This document shows, in pieces, positions 1-9,242 of a DNA stretch of 61,283 nt. The notes under the pieces were generated by a model. That model saw only the letters and a program-made list of their open reading frames with translations. It was not told the DNA's origin and made no database searches. The number at the start of each line of letters is the position of its first letter. Position 1 is the first letter of the stretch. Origin of the DNA: Novosphingobium rosa NBRC 15208 (GTDB lineage Bacteria; Pseudomonadota; Alphaproteobacteria; Sphingomonadales; Sphingomonadaceae); assembly GCF_001598555.1 (NCBI RefSeq), contig NZ_BCZE01000054.1:1-61283 (forward strand), in the 5' to 3' direction. Made by a program: the position numbers and the translations under genes.

Positions 1-186
1 GTGGCTCCGAAGCGTGGCGCTCAGCCTCTCCACCTGCGCCACATAGTGCGCCGCAGGCAGGCAATTCCTGTACGATACGCGGTGCCAGCGATGTTAAAGC
101 GCTGCGGCGCAGCGTGCCTCGCTCTTTGGCTGAAACTGAAGCGTAAGGTAGACATGAAAGGGAGCGCGAGGGTTATGACCCTCGCA
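1..186 (+). repeat. Family A intergenic repeat, copy 1 (left end cut by window edge)
   Basis: Intergenic sequence sharing blocks with four other loci in the window: CTCTCCACCTGCGC near 30-45, GCCGCAGGCAGG near 50-61, and the right end AAGGTAGACATGAAAGGGAGC. It finishes in a hairpin at 166-185 with stem GCGAGGGT/ACCCTCGC and loop TATG. The matching left hairpin would lie before the window. The rest of the stretch up to the first gene (187-375) shows nothing I can name. Confidence 0.75.
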
Positions 187-375
187 TTTCCTCTTCCTTC
201 CTGCTCGCCTTTCACCTCCCGTACATGTTCCGCTTTGCAGGGAAAGGTGCAGGCTCTATGCCCCATGCGCCTCCGATTCCCGCGCTGCCCTTGCTCCAGT
301 GGGCGGCCATGAAAGGTTCGACCGATTAGCCTGCCCGTCTCTTTTGCCGGACAACGCCGCCTGCGTGATCGCACG

Positions 376-1089
376 GTGTCGGCGCTGCTGTCGCTGGCGA
401 TCCTGCTGCTGTTTGCGCTGGTTTTGCTGGAACTGGGCGTGGTGGGGCCGGGGTCTGGCCCGGGGCAGGGGCATCTGGTCTCGCTGAGCATGTCTCAGGA
501 GAAGAATGAGCAGAAGAAGACGCCCGAGCAGAAACAGAAGACCGAGGTCACCCATGCGGTGACCGCTGCCGTGCGCCCGCCCGCGCCTTTGCAGAAGCCA
601 GAGGAGGCGCCTCCGCCGCCGCCTGCGCCCGTGACGCCGGGCTTCATCCATATGAGCCATGACGAGATGGCCTCGTCAGACATCAGCAAGATGCCCAAGT
701 CAGCCGGTGGCGGCGGGGGCGGAGGCGGTGGTGGCGGCTCGGGCGGCGGTCAGGGCGCGGGCACCGGGCCGGGCGGTGCGGTGCTGTACAATGCGAAATG
801 GTATCGCGAGCCGACCGAGGCCGAGACGCGCACCTACATCAAGCCCTCGGTGCCGCCGGGCGCCTGGGCGACGATCGCCTGCCGCACGGTGGAGCATTTC
901 CATGTAGAGGATTGCGAGATTCTCGATGAAAATCCGCGGGGCACGGGGCTGGGGCATCAGTTGCAGCAGGCTGCGTGGCAATTTCTGGTCTGGCCGCCGC
1001 GCATCAATGGCAAGCCGCAGGTGGGCGAGTGGGTGCGCATCCGCTTCGACATCAGCCGCCGTGGTGGCAACGATTCCGACGGGCAATAA
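376..1089 (+). CDS. TonB-like membrane-anchored periplasmic protein
   Basis: Product of 237 residues with one N-terminal membrane segment (about residues 3-22), a Gln/Lys-rich then Pro-rich linker (about 35-85), a run of about eleven glycines near 112-122, and a compact C-terminal domain (about 135-230) that includes the phrase WATIACRTVEHFHVEDC. This layout (anchor, extended linker, small globular end) resembles TonB-type energy transducers. The C-terminal domain is of a kind I associate with uncharacterised sphingomonad proteins, so the role is inferred. The start is uncertain. GTG at 376 is the first usual start codon after the in-frame stop at 310, but it leaves no basic residues before the membrane segment. 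The in-frame stretch just upstream encodes QRRLRDRT, which would suit a longer N-terminus begun at a rarer start codon such as CTG at 331. Confidence 0.6.
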   Translation: MSALLSLAILLLFALVLLELGVVGPGSGPGQGHLVSLSMSQEKNEQKKTPEQKQKTEVTHAVTAAVRPPAPLQKPEEAPPPPPAPVTPGFIHMSHDEMASSDISKMPKSAGGGGGGGGGGGSGGGQGAGTGPGGAVLYNAKWYREPTEAETRTYIKPSVPPGAWATIACRTVEHFHVEDCEILDENPRGTGLGHQLQQAAWQFLVWPPRINGKPQVGEWVRIRFDISRRGGNDSDGQ

Positions 1090-1348
1090 CGCCCACTGCA
1101 CGGCGCGTCGATCGCGTCTTGCTGCATTGCAAAACCGCGTGTAAGCCCCCTGTAAATCTCCGCATGATCGGCCTTATGCCTGATACCGGGCGCAGGTTGG
1201 GGCGTGTGGGCCTGTCGCGCCGGGGCATTGCACGGCCTTGTCGCGACCTCTGCTGACTGTTCAAAGGATAGCCTGCTTGAGCCCGACCACATCGACCGGC
1301 ACAGCTGCCACAATCGCTCCGGCGGGCCAAGCCGGTGGCGCGAAGACT

Positions 1349-2626
1349 ATGAATCGCGACAAGCTGCTGATGCTGGTGGCCACCGCTGCGCGCATGGGGG
1401 TGGGCATGCTCACCTTCGTGGTCATGGCCCATTCGCTCGATCCGGCAGCTTTCGGTGTGCTCGCCACCGCGATTGCCTATGCCGCCTTTGTCAGCGTGGT
1501 CTCGGATTACGGGCTGGGGATCAGCGCGCTGCGCCTTGCCTCGGCCGAGCCGGAGCGGGCGGGCGAGATCGTTACCCATGCTATGGTCACCAAGCTGCTG
1601 CTCTCGGCGCTGGTGGCGGTGGTGTTCCTGGGCGGCGCGGCGGTGCTGCGGCCCGCGCAGCTGGGCATCTATGCCATGGCGCTGGTGGGCTGCCTGACCT
1701 ATGCTTTCGGCGATCTGCAGATGATCGCGGCGCGCGCGCGCCAGCGCTTCGATGTCGAGGCGGTGATCGTGACGACCACCAGCGTGGTCATCATGCTGCT
1801 GGTGGGCGGCACGGCGCTGCTGACGCACAGCACAGTGCTGACGGCGGCGGCCTTCATGATCTCGCGGATCATCTATCTGGTCACCTCCGGCATCGTGCTG
1901 CGGCGCTGGCTGGGGATCGCCATCGGCTGGCGCTGCTCGGTCGAGGATTTGAAGGCGATGCTTGCCCGCTCCTCCACCTATGCCGTCGATGCCATTCTGA
2001 CGACGCTGTCGAGCCAGGTGGATGTGCTGCTGTTCGGCGCGGTGCTGGCCGCGCATGATATCGGCATCTATCAGTCCGGCGCGCGGCTGGTGCAGGTGAT
2101 CATGCCTTTCGCGGTGGCGCTGGCCACGGTCTATATGCCCACGCTGGCGGCCGCCGCGCTCAACAGCCAGCCCGAGGTGTTTCGCCAGAATTCGCGGCGC
2201 ATCAACATCGAATTCACAGCTCTGGCGATCATCGGCACGCTGGGCTTCATCATCGTGGGGCCGGTCTTCACCAAGCTGGTCTATGGCAGCCGCTATGATG
2301 CGCTGATCCCGCTGTGGCGGGGCTTCGGCGTCTTCGTGATGCTGCGAATGGGCGGGGCCTGCTATGGCATCCAGCTTTCGGCTCTGGGCTTTATCCGCAC
2401 CCGTATCACGGCGCAGATCGCCTCTGTGGCGGCATTTGTGGTTCTGGCGGCGGTGGCGCTGCCGCATTACGGCCTGCCGATCACATCATGGCTGCTGGCC
2501 GGGGCCAGCGTGCCTTCGACGCTGGTGCTGTGGTTCGCCATGTTCCGGGACGAGCGCTCGGACGCCAGCGCGCTGTGGTCGCTGGTGGTGATGGCGGCGG
2601 TGTCCATAGCTTGCGTGATCATCTGA
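1349..2626 (+). CDS. Wzx-type polysaccharide flippase (MOP superfamily)
   Basis: Product of 425 residues that is almost entirely hydrophobic, with about a dozen predicted membrane segments and short polar loops. This is the pattern of lipid-linked oligosaccharide flippases, which move undecaprenyl-linked sugar units across the inner membrane. The ATG at 1349 puts the MNRDK sequence directly before the first membrane helix; upstream in-frame starts would add an unlikely polar tail. Eight bases separate its stop from the ATG of the acetyltransferase gene, so the two are probably co-transcribed, fitting surface polysaccharide synthesis. The substrate cannot be told from sequence. The preceding 259-bp gap holds nothing I recognise. 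Confidence 0.8.
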   Translation: MNRDKLLMLVATAARMGVGMLTFVVMAHSLDPAAFGVLATAIAYAAFVSVVSDYGLGISALRLASAEPERAGEIVTHAMVTKLLLSALVAVVFLGGAAVLRPAQLGIYAMALVGCLTYAFGDLQMIAARARQRFDVEAVIVTTTSVVIMLLVGGTALLTHSTVLTAAAFMISRIIYLVTSGIVLRRWLGIAIGWRCSVEDLKAMLARSSTYAVDAILTTLSSQVDVLLFGAVLAAHDIGIYQSGARLVQVIMPFAVALATVYMPTLAAAALNSQPEVFRQNSRRINIEFTALAIIGTLGFIIVGPVFTKLVYGSRYDALIPLWRGFGVFVMLRMGGACYGIQLSALGFIRTRITAQIASVAAFVVLAAVALPHYGLPITSWLLAGASVPSTLVLWFAMFRDERSDASALWSLVVMAAVSIACVII

Positions 2627-2633
2627 GGAATTG

Positions 2634-3233
2634 ATGTCCAGAATTCGCCGTCTGATTGACCGTCTGCGTGGTCGCCATAGTCCCATGGACGAGTTCACCA
2701 GCCTGGCTCTGCGTGAGAAATTTCGTGCGCAGGGGGTTGAGGTGGGGCTCTACAGCTATGGCTGCTTCGATCTGGGCCGGGTGCCTGCCGGGGTGACGGT
2801 GGGGCGTTATTGCTCCTTCGCGCCCACCGCGCAGATCTTCCTGCGCAACCACGGTGTCGAGTTTCTGGGGCTGACGGCCTATCTCTACAACCAGCATCTG
2901 GGCGTGGTGGAGGACAACAAGATCCCCCATGTCACCCTAACGGTGGGCGATGATGTGTGGATGGGGCACAATTGCATCATCCTGCCCCAGGTGGGCAGCA
3001 TCGGGCGCGGCGCGGTGATCGCGGCGGGCGCGGTGGTGACGCGGGCGGTGCCGCCTTATGCCGTTGTGGCGGGCAATCCGGCGCGGGTGGTGCGGATGCG
3101 CTTTGACGAGGCTACCATCGCTGCCATCGAGGACACCCGCTGGTGGGAGCTCGACACCGAGGGGTTGCGCCAGCTTATGCAGGACAAGCCCGAGCTGGTC
3201 TTCACCCCACACGAGCATTTCGCGCAGCCATAA
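2634..3233 (+). CDS. Hexapeptide-repeat (left-handed beta-helix) acetyltransferase
   Basis: Product of 199 residues with hexapeptide repeats in two blocks: about residues 45-75 (GRYCSFAPTAQIF) and about 102-142 (VGDDVWMGHNCIILPQV, then IGRGAVIAAGAVVTRAVPPYAVVAGNPARVV). The PPY..VAGNPA ending is characteristic of the CatB/WbbJ-like O-acetyltransferases that use acetyl-CoA. A GAGGA ribosome site precedes the ATG at 2634; the in-frame TTG at 2631 is less likely. Its position after a flippase gene suggests acetylation of a cell-surface sugar rather than drug resistance. It converges on phaZ with a 92-bp gap. Confidence 0.82.
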   Translation: MSRIRRLIDRLRGRHSPMDEFTSLALREKFRAQGVEVGLYSYGCFDLGRVPAGVTVGRYCSFAPTAQIFLRNHGVEFLGLTAYLYNQHLGVVEDNKIPHVTLTVGDDVWMGHNCIILPQVGSIGRGAVIAAGAVVTRAVPPYAVVAGNPARVVRMRFDEATIAAIEDTRWWELDTEGLRQLMQDKPELVFTPHEHFAQP

Positions 3234-3325
3234 GGCGCCTACAGGCCAAGCGTCTGGGCCTGGCTTCCCGGGAAAGCCTGGAGCGGCCGATCCGATGCAA
3301 TCCAGCTCAGCCGCTCCGCAGCAGC

Positions 3326-4615
3326 TTAGTCGAGCGTGGCGGCTTTCGTGGGCTGAGGCTTGCGCGCGGCGATGGCAGGCGTTGCCTTGGGTTCCCCGCC
3401 ATGCTTGGCCATCCAGCCTTCCACCACCGGGGCGATGATGGTGCGCCATTTCGATCCGTTGAAGATGCCGTAATGGCCCACCTTCTCCACCAGCAGATAG
3501 CGCTTGGCATCCTCGGGCAGGCGCGGGGCCAGCTTCAGCGCGGCGCGGGTCTGGCCGATGCCGGAGATGTCGTCACGCTCGCCTTCCACGGCCAGGATGG
3601 CGGTGTCGGTGATGGCCGAAAGGTCGATGGGCTCGCCGCGATGGACGAACTCGCCTTTGGGCAGCGAGTGCTTCTGGAACACATGCTCGATGGTCTGGAG
3701 GTAGAATTCCGCGGTCATGTCGCAGACGCTGCGGTATTCCTCATAGAAGGCCTTGGAGCTTGCGGCATGTTCGCCATCGCCATCCACCAGATGGCGGAAC
3801 ATCTGCCAGTGGCTCATCAGATGGGTCTGCAGGTTCATCGAGATGAAGCCTGCCAGCTGCAGGAAGCCGGGATAGACCTTGCGGCCCGCGCCCGGGTAAT
3901 GCAGCGGCACGGTGGCGATCACGCTGTGCTGGAACCAGGCGAGGGGGCGATCCGTGGCCACGTCATTGACGCTGGTGGGTGCCTCGCGCGTGTCGATGGG
4001 GCCGCCCATCAGGGTCAGCGTGCGGGGGCGGGCAGGATGCTTGGCCTTGGCCATCACCGCCGTGGCGGCCAGCGCCGGAACGCTGGGCTGGCAGACCGCC
4101 AGCATATGCGCGCCGGGGCCGATATGCTCCAGATAGCCGATCAGGTAGTCGATGTAATCGTCGAGATCGAAGTTGCCCGCCTCGGCGGGGACCATCTTCG
4201 CGTCGGCCCAGTCGGTGATGTAGACCACCGAGCGTTCCAGCATGCGCGCCACCGTGCCGCGCAGCAGCGTGGCATAGTGGCCGCTCATCGGCGCGACGAT
4301 CAGCAGGCGCGGCGCGTCCGCAGGCAGGCCGGCATGGGTGAAGCGCAGCAGGTTGCCGAAGGGCTTGTGCTGCACGATGGCCTCCGTGACCGGATGCTCC
4401 TTGCCATCGACGGTGACGGTCTCGATGTCGAAGGTGGGCTTGCCGCGCGGCATAGCGGCATGGGCGAACACGTCCAGCGCGCTGGCGATCACCGGACCCA
4501 TGCCGAGCAGCGAGGGGCCGATGGAGGGATTCGTGACAGTTTCAGCCATCACCGACGCCCAGGCACTGGCGCCCGACAGCAAGCTGCGCTGCATTTCATA
4601 AAGATTATAAAGCAT
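3326..4615 (-). CDS. phaZ: Intracellular polyhydroxyalkanoate depolymerase
   Basis: Product of 429 residues starting MLYNLYEMQRSLLSG, the typical opening of the PhaZ1 class of cytoplasmic PHB depolymerases, which break down storage granules to hydroxybutyrate. The nucleophile box reads HMLAVCQPSVPAL with Cys175, as in the Cys-Asp-His enzymes of this family, in place of the usual lipase serine. The acidic and histidine residues fall in the C-terminal half (VEGERDDISG, KVGHYGIFNG). I chose the ATG at 4615; the upstream extension is Pro/Ala/Arg-rich and unlike the family. The gene runs divergently from the ABC exporter with a 218-bp shared upstream region. No PHB synthase gene lies in the window. 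Confidence 0.92.
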   Translation of the reverse strand: MLYNLYEMQRSLLSGASAWASVMAETVTNPSIGPSLLGMGPVIASALDVFAHAAMPRGKPTFDIETVTVDGKEHPVTEAIVQHKPFGNLLRFTHAGLPADAPRLLIVAPMSGHYATLLRGTVARMLERSVVYITDWADAKMVPAEAGNFDLDDYIDYLIGYLEHIGPGAHMLAVCQPSVPALAATAVMAKAKHPARPRTLTLMGGPIDTREAPTSVNDVATDRPLAWFQHSVIATVPLHYPGAGRKVYPGFLQLAGFISMNLQTHLMSHWQMFRHLVDGDGEHAASSKAFYEEYRSVCDMTAEFYLQTIEHVFQKHSLPKGEFVHRGEPIDLSAITDTAILAVEGERDDISGIGQTRAALKLAPRLPEDAKRYLLVEKVGHYGIFNGSKWRTIIAPVVEGWMAKHGGEPKATPAIAARKPQPTKAATLD

Positions 4616-4833
4616 TGGCACTTTCCTGCATGCCGGTCCGGGCGATCCGGCGGGCGGTCTTGCTGCCGCTTGGCCTTGAATGTGGGGGCGATTGCGCCAT
4701 GTTGCAATGCACAATCGCTTGTGGCCGCATGAATTTACCCGATCACGTGTAAAAATTGCGGCGCATGTGCCATCAGGGTTTGATCGCGTGCCCCCATTTC
4801 ATTGCCGCCAGAAATGTTTTAGGGGCTCAGCCC

Positions 4834-6714
4834 ATGACCATCGACGCGCCCGCTCCAGCCGCCGAACCCGCGCCCAGCGCAACGGATGCCCTTTCCCAGA
4901 TTGCGCCGGCAAGCCCGGCGCCGCAGGAGGTTCCCGTCACGGGCAAGGATGCGCGCAAGCTGGGCGCCCTGGCCATGATCTGGCGCGCGGCGGTTGCCTA
5001 TCCCGGGCGGGTGACCATGGCGCTGCTGGCGTTGGTCACCTCTTCGGCGGCCACGCTGGGCGTGCCGATGATGTTCCGCCTGATCATCGACCATGCCTTC
5101 GCTCCCGGCAGCAAGCCCGAGGATGTCGGCATCTGGTTCGAGGGGCTGCTCGCCGTGGTGGCGGTTCTCGCGCTGGCCACGGCGCTGCGCTTCTACAACG
5201 TCAGCTGGCTGGGCGAGCGGGTGGTGGCCGATATCCGCATCGCCGTGCAGCGCAATCTGCTGCGCCTGCCTCCCAGCTTCTTCGAGGAAAACTCCCCGCG
5301 TGAGATTTCCAGCCGCCTGACCTCCGACACCACGCTGATCGAGCAGGCGGTGGGCACCACCGCCTCGATCGCGCTGCGCAACATCATCACCGGCACGGGC
5401 GGCATCGTCTTCCTGTTCCTGCTGGCGCCCCGGCTGACGCTGTGGCTGCTGCTGGGCATCGTCTGCGTGGTGGCGCCGATCACCATCTTCGGGCGGCGGT
5501 TGAAGGGTGCGGCGCGCAACAGTCAGGATCGCGTGGCCGAGATCGGCGGGCTGGTTTCCGAAGTGCTGGGGGCGACGCGCATCGTCCAGGCCTTCAATCA
5601 GGAAGGCCTTGAGGCCGAGCGCTTCTCCGCCAAGGTGGAGAGCACCTTCGAGACCGCCAAGCGCCGCATCGTGATCCGCGCCTGCATGACCGGCGTGGCG
5701 ATGTTTCTGGTGTTCGGCGCGCTCAACGTGCTGATGTGGCGCGGCGCGGTAGGCGTGGCCCGCCATGAGATCACCGGCGGCACCATCGCCGCTTTCGTGC
5801 TGACCGGCGGCGTGGTGGCGGGGGCCTTTGGCGCCTTGTCCGAAGTCTATGGCGATCTGGTGCGCGCGGCGGGGGCGGCCAGCCGCCTGTCCGAGCTGCT
5901 GCAGGAAAAGCCCGCGATTGCGGCCCCGGCGCGGCCCATCATCCTGCCCGAACCGGCGCGCGGCGCGATCAGCTTCGAGGGCGTGACCTTCCGCTATCCC
6001 ACGCGGCCCGAATATATGGCGCTTTCCGATTTCACGCTGAAGGTGGAGCCGGGCGAGACGGTGGCCATCGTCGGCCCCTCGGGCGCGGGCAAGTCCACCA
6101 TCTTCCAGCTGGCCGAGCGCTTCTACGATCCGGCGACCGGCGCGATCAAGCTGGACGGCGTGCCGCTGACCGGCGCCGATCCCGCCGACATCCGCCGCCG
6201 CATCGCGCTGGTGCCGCAGGAGGGCGTGCTCTTCGCCGCCAGCGCGCGTGACAATCTGCGCTATGGCAACTGGCACGCCAGCGATGCCCAGATCTGGGAC
6301 GCCGCCGCTGCCGCTAATGCCGAAAGCTTCCTGCGCGCCCTGCCCGAGGGGCTCGACACCTTCCTGGGCGAGGGTGGCGCGCGTCTGTCGGGCGGCCAGC
6401 GTCAGCGCATCGCCATCGCCCGCGCCCTTCTGCGCGAGGCGCCGATCCTGCTGCTCGACGAAGCCACCAGCGCGCTGGATGCCGAAAGCGAGCGTCTGGT
6501 GCAGGATGCGCTCGACCGGCTGATGGCCAGCCGCACCACGCTGGTGATCGCCCATCGTCTCTCCACCGTGCGCGCGGCCGATCGCATCGTGGTGATGGAG
6601 AACGGGCGCATCGTGGAAGTGGGCCGTCACGACGAGCTGGCACGGGCGGGCGGATTGTACGCTCGCCTTGCTTCTTTGCAATTTGACGAGAACGCGCTTT
6701 CCGTTGAACTGTAA
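4834..6714 (+). CDS. ABC exporter, fused membrane and ATPase domains
   Basis: Half-transporter of 626 residues. A Pro/Ala-rich cytoplasmic N-terminus (about 1-45) is followed by a six-helix exporter domain (about 55-340) and an ATPase domain with Walker A GPSGAGKST (about 414-422), signature LSGGQRQRIAIARAL (about 518), Walker B ILLLDEATSALD and switch histidine IAHRLST. This is the MsbA/LmrA-like homodimeric type, usually lipid or multidrug export from the inner membrane. The ATG at 4834 was chosen over an upstream start because the preceding in-frame residues look untranslated. uppP follows 54 bp downstream on the same strand, so both may share a transcript linked to envelope lipid handling. 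The substrate is unknown. Confidence 0.88.
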   Translation: MTIDAPAPAAEPAPSATDALSQIAPASPAPQEVPVTGKDARKLGALAMIWRAAVAYPGRVTMALLALVTSSAATLGVPMMFRLIIDHAFAPGSKPEDVGIWFEGLLAVVAVLALATALRFYNVSWLGERVVADIRIAVQRNLLRLPPSFFEENSPREISSRLTSDTTLIEQAVGTTASIALRNIITGTGGIVFLFLLAPRLTLWLLLGIVCVVAPITIFGRRLKGAARNSQDRVAEIGGLVSEVLGATRIVQAFNQEGLEAERFSAKVESTFETAKRRIVIRACMTGVAMFLVFGALNVLMWRGAVGVARHEITGGTIAAFVLTGGVVAGAFGALSEVYGDLVRAAGAASRLSELLQEKPAIAAPARPIILPEPARGAISFEGVTFRYPTRPEYMALSDFTLKVEPGETVAIVGPSGAGKSTIFQLAERFYDPATGAIKLDGVPLTGADPADIRRRIALVPQEGVLFAASARDNLRYGNWHASDAQIWDAAAAANAESFLRALPEGLDTFLGEGGARLSGGQRQRIAIARALLREAPILLLDEATSALDAESERLVQDALDRLMASRTTLVIAHRLSTVRAADRIVVMENGRIVEVGRHDELARAGGLYARLASLQFDENALSVEL

Positions 6715-6768
6715 CGGCGATTCGGGGCGCCCGCCCCTCCTTTTGCTCCCCTCAAGGAAAGCTCTCCC

Positions 6769-7581
6769 ATGTCGTTGACGACCACCGCCATCCTGCTCGG
6801 CATTGTCGAGGGATTGACCGAATTCCTGCCGGTCTCCTCGACCGGGCATCTGGTGCTGGCCACCAAATTCTTCGGCTATGACGAACGCCCGTGGGAGGTT
6901 TTCAACATTGTGATCCAGCTGCCCGCCATTCTGGCCGTGGTGGTGGTCTACTGGCGCACGATCTGGGCGGTGATCCAAGGCTTGCTGCGCGGCGAGGCGG
7001 GCGCCATCCGTTTTGTCCGCAACATTCTGGTGGCCTTCATCCCCTCGGCCATTCTGGGCGTGCTTCTGAAAAAGAAGATCGACATGCTGCTGGAAACGCC
7101 GGTGGTGATCGCCTGGGCGCTGCTGATCGGCGGCATCGCGATCATCGTGATCGAGAAGCTGGTCAAGCAGGGCCGCCCGATGGGGCTGGCCGATCTGCCT
7201 GTCGGCAAGTCGCTGGCGGTGGGTTTCATGCAGTGTCTGGCGATGGTGCCGGGCGTCAGCCGTTCGGGCGCGACGATCATGGGCGCGCTCTCCATGGGCG
7301 TCGAGCGGCGTACGGCGGCGGAGTTCAGCTTCTTCCTGGCGATCCCCACCATGTTCGGCGCCACCGCCAAGCAGCTGTTCGACCATCGCCACGAGCTGTC
7401 GAGCGGCGTGGCCGAGGTGGGCTTCACCCAGCTGGCCATCGGCTCGGTGGTGTCTTTCGTGGTGGCGCTGGCGGTGCTGAAGCCCTTCGTGGGCTATGTC
7501 AGCCGCTCGGGTTTCATGCCTTTCGCGATCTACCGAATCATTCTGGGCGCTGCGGCCATCGTCTGGCTGAGCCACAGCTGA
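6769..7581 (+). CDS. uppP: Undecaprenyl-diphosphatase
   Basis: Integral membrane phosphatase of 270 residues that recycles undecaprenyl pyrophosphate to the monophosphate carrier used for peptidoglycan and surface polysaccharide. Both diagnostic motifs are present: EGLTEFLPVSSTGHL (about residues 13-27) and PGVSRSGATI (about 162-171), with several membrane helices around them. The length matches the BacA/UppP family. An AGGAAAG ribosome site lies just before the ATG. It follows the ABC exporter and serves the same lipid carrier that the flippase at 1.3 kb would use. Confidence 0.95.
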   Translation: MSLTTTAILLGIVEGLTEFLPVSSTGHLVLATKFFGYDERPWEVFNIVIQLPAILAVVVVYWRTIWAVIQGLLRGEAGAIRFVRNILVAFIPSAILGVLLKKKIDMLLETPVVIAWALLIGGIAIIVIEKLVKQGRPMGLADLPVGKSLAVGFMQCLAMVPGVSRSGATIMGALSMGVERRTAAEFSFFLAIPTMFGATAKQLFDHRHELSSGVAEVGFTQLAIGSVVSFVVALAVLKPFVGYVSRSGFMPFAIYRIILGAAAIVWLSHS

Positions 7582-7699
7582 TTCGCATCAGGGGCTCCGA
7601 TTCGCGCCGGAATGCGATTTCGGCGCGATGGAGCCAGCTTGCGCGGAACTCTGATCGGCGTATCCTGTTGCATGACAGGGGGCTGTTGGAGGTGCTGCG

Positions 7700-7981
7700 A
7701 TGACCCTTTTTGTCATGCTGCTGGCTGGCGCTGCGCTGGGCGCTCTGGTCGGTCTGGTTTTTCGTACCGGCGGTGTGCTGCTTCATGCCGCTTTGGGCGC
7801 TTTGGGCGCCGTTCTGGCGGGCGCGCTCGACAGCGAGGGCCTGCTCACCGGGCTGAGCCCGCTTTCCCTTGGCACTGCCATGCTGGGCGCTCTGGCGCTG
7901 GTCGTCGGGGCCCATGTGGTGGGCCGGATCGGCGATGGGCCTGTGCGTGGCTGGGGGCGTTCGCGCGGCCTTTCTGACTGA
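7700..7981 (+). CDS. Small hydrophobic membrane protein
   Basis: Product of 93 residues with three likely membrane segments (about 3-20, 28-45 and 55-72) rich in Gly, Ala and Leu, and a basic Gly-rich tail. A GGAGGTG ribosome site lies close upstream of the ATG. The pattern resembles the transglycosylase-associated (GlsB/YeaQ-like) small membrane proteins, but I cannot confirm membership. No function is assigned. Confidence 0.55.
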   Translation: MTLFVMLLAGAALGALVGLVFRTGGVLLHAALGALGAVLAGALDSEGLLTGLSPLSLGTAMLGALALVVGAHVVGRIGDGPVRGWGRSRGLSD

Positions 7982-8166
7982 AGGCCGGATTGCAGCGCTT
8001 TGGCTCTTCGCGCTTGACTCTGTCACGCGGCTAAGCCAAGGGGCACAGCCTTGAAGGGCGGTGGGCCTGTGCCTGCCGCTTTTGCTGATTTTTACAGACT
8101 GTACATTGGCATGGCGAACAAGGCCGTGGCGGTGGGGCAGTCAGGCAGGGAATTTAGGAAAGCGCC

Positions 8167-8334
8167 ATGGCAAAGCCCGCAACCGTCAAGATCCGTCTGG
8201 TCTCGACCGCCGACACCGGCTTCTTCTATGTGACGAAGAAGAACCCCCGGAACACGACCGAGAAGTTCGTGTTCAAAAAGTATGACCCCGTCGTGCGCAA
8301 GCATGTCGAGTTCAAGGAAGCCAAGATCAAGTAA
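8167..8334 (+). CDS. rpmG: 50S ribosomal protein L33
   Basis: A 55-residue protein starting MAKPATVKIRLVSTADTGFF and ending with a Lys-rich tail (EFKEAKIK), the usual length and layout of bacterial L33. TGFFYVTKKNPRN is the conserved core. It contains no cysteine, so it is the zinc-independent form. AGGAAAGCGCC precedes the ATG. lolA follows on the same strand. Confidence 0.96.
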   Translation: MAKPATVKIRLVSTADTGFFYVTKKNPRNTTEKFVFKKYDPVVRKHVEFKEAKIK

Positions 8335-8461
8335 TTCAGCGCGGGTTCAAGCCTGCGCTGACACAGCGCAGGACATGACCCGGATGAATGAAAGACAGGT
8401 TTCGAACCTGAGCGCCCTGCCCGAGAACCTTGGGGGGGCATTCGCGAAGAGGCTGCTGACC

Positions 8462-9100
8462 ATGGGGTTGGCGGCCTTTTTGCGTGGTATGGCCCCTGTG
8501 GCGCTGGTCGCGGCCTTGCCCGTTCCCGCCATGGCGGCGGACGCTCCGCAGCCCGGCAATGCGCAAGTGGCCGAGGCCGTGGCGGCGCTGCGGGCGATCA
8601 CCGCGCTCAAGGCCGATTTCGTGCAGAACGATTCGAACGGTGGCAGCGTGCGCGGCACGCTTTACCTCAAGCGCCCCGGCAAGATCCGCTTCCAGTACCA
8701 GCCCGGCTATCCGATGACGATCCTCTCGGACGGGCATGCGCTGTTCATGATCGACAAGGAGGTCAACCAGACCCAGCGCTGGCCGATCAACAACAGCCCG
8801 CTGGGCGCGCTGCTCGATCCCAACAAGGATGCCGCGCGATTCGGCCGACTGGTGCCGGTGAACGATCCGGGCGCCGTCGCCATCGAGGTAAAGGACAAGA
8901 CTCACCCCGAATATGGCACGATGACCTTTGTGTTCCGCCGCAAGGGCGGGGCGCCGGGCGGGCTGGAGCTGGAATCATGGACCACCCGTGACGCGCAGAA
9001 TCGCCAGACGCGAATCGCGCTCAGCGGCCAGCAGTATAATGTGAACCCCTCGGAGGATCTGTTCCGCTTCACCGATACAAGGGCGCGCCCGCACAAATAG
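8462..9100 (+). CDS. lolA: Outer-membrane lipoprotein carrier protein LolA
   Basis: Periplasmic chaperone that carries lipoproteins from the inner to the outer membrane. From ATG 8462 the product is 212 residues, the usual family length. It has a signal peptide ending PAMA-AD, then the LolA fold phrases ITALKADFVQ, GTLYLKRPGKIRFQY and DGHALFMIDKEVNQ. A GAAGAGG ribosome site nine bases upstream supports this start; ATGs at 8375 and 8384 are in frame and would add 26-29 residues. A terminator hairpin follows 36 bases after the stop. The neighbouring rpmG and xth genes are unrelated in function. Confidence 0.88.
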   Translation: MGLAAFLRGMAPVALVAALPVPAMAADAPQPGNAQVAEAVAALRAITALKADFVQNDSNGGSVRGTLYLKRPGKIRFQYQPGYPMTILSDGHALFMIDKEVNQTQRWPINNSPLGALLDPNKDAARFGRLVPVNDPGAVAIEVKDKTHPEYGTMTFVFRRKGGAPGGLELESWTTRDAQNRQTRIALSGQQYNVNPSEDLFRFTDTRARPHK

Positions 9101-9135
9101 GGCTTTACGCGGTTTAATATACTGAATTTTTATAC

Positions 9136-9171
9136 GAAACCCCGTGCCGGGCAGCCACGGCGCGGGGTTTC
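9136..9171 (+). terminator. Terminator-like hairpin after lolA
   Basis: Perfect nine-base stem GAAACCCCG/CGGGGTTTC around an 18-base GC-rich loop. It is rich in A before and T after, placed 36 bases past the lolA stop codon. Confidence 0.65.
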
Positions 9172-9242
9172 TGCCGTCTGCAATGGTGACGAGCTGCCTC
9201 AAACTTATGACAATCTGCGACAATCCTGCCAGCTTTGTTCAC

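Noticed and set aside
1052..2467. Long open frame on the minus strand opposite the flippase gene
   Set aside because: Composition is His/Arg/Gln/Asp-rich with no domain, as expected of an antisense shadow in GC-rich DNA; the plus-strand membrane protein is clearly the real gene.
3143..4732. Open frame of over 500 codons on the plus strand across phaZ
   Set aside because: It runs antisense to a well-conserved depolymerase and has low-complexity composition.
4819..7575. Very long minus-strand open frame opposite the ABC exporter and uppP
   Set aside because: It spans two real genes antisense and is rich in His, Gln and Arg with no recognisable domain.
8051..8285. Short plus-strand frames overlapping rpmG
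   Set aside because: They are out of frame with the unmistakable L33 sequence and have no ribosome site.
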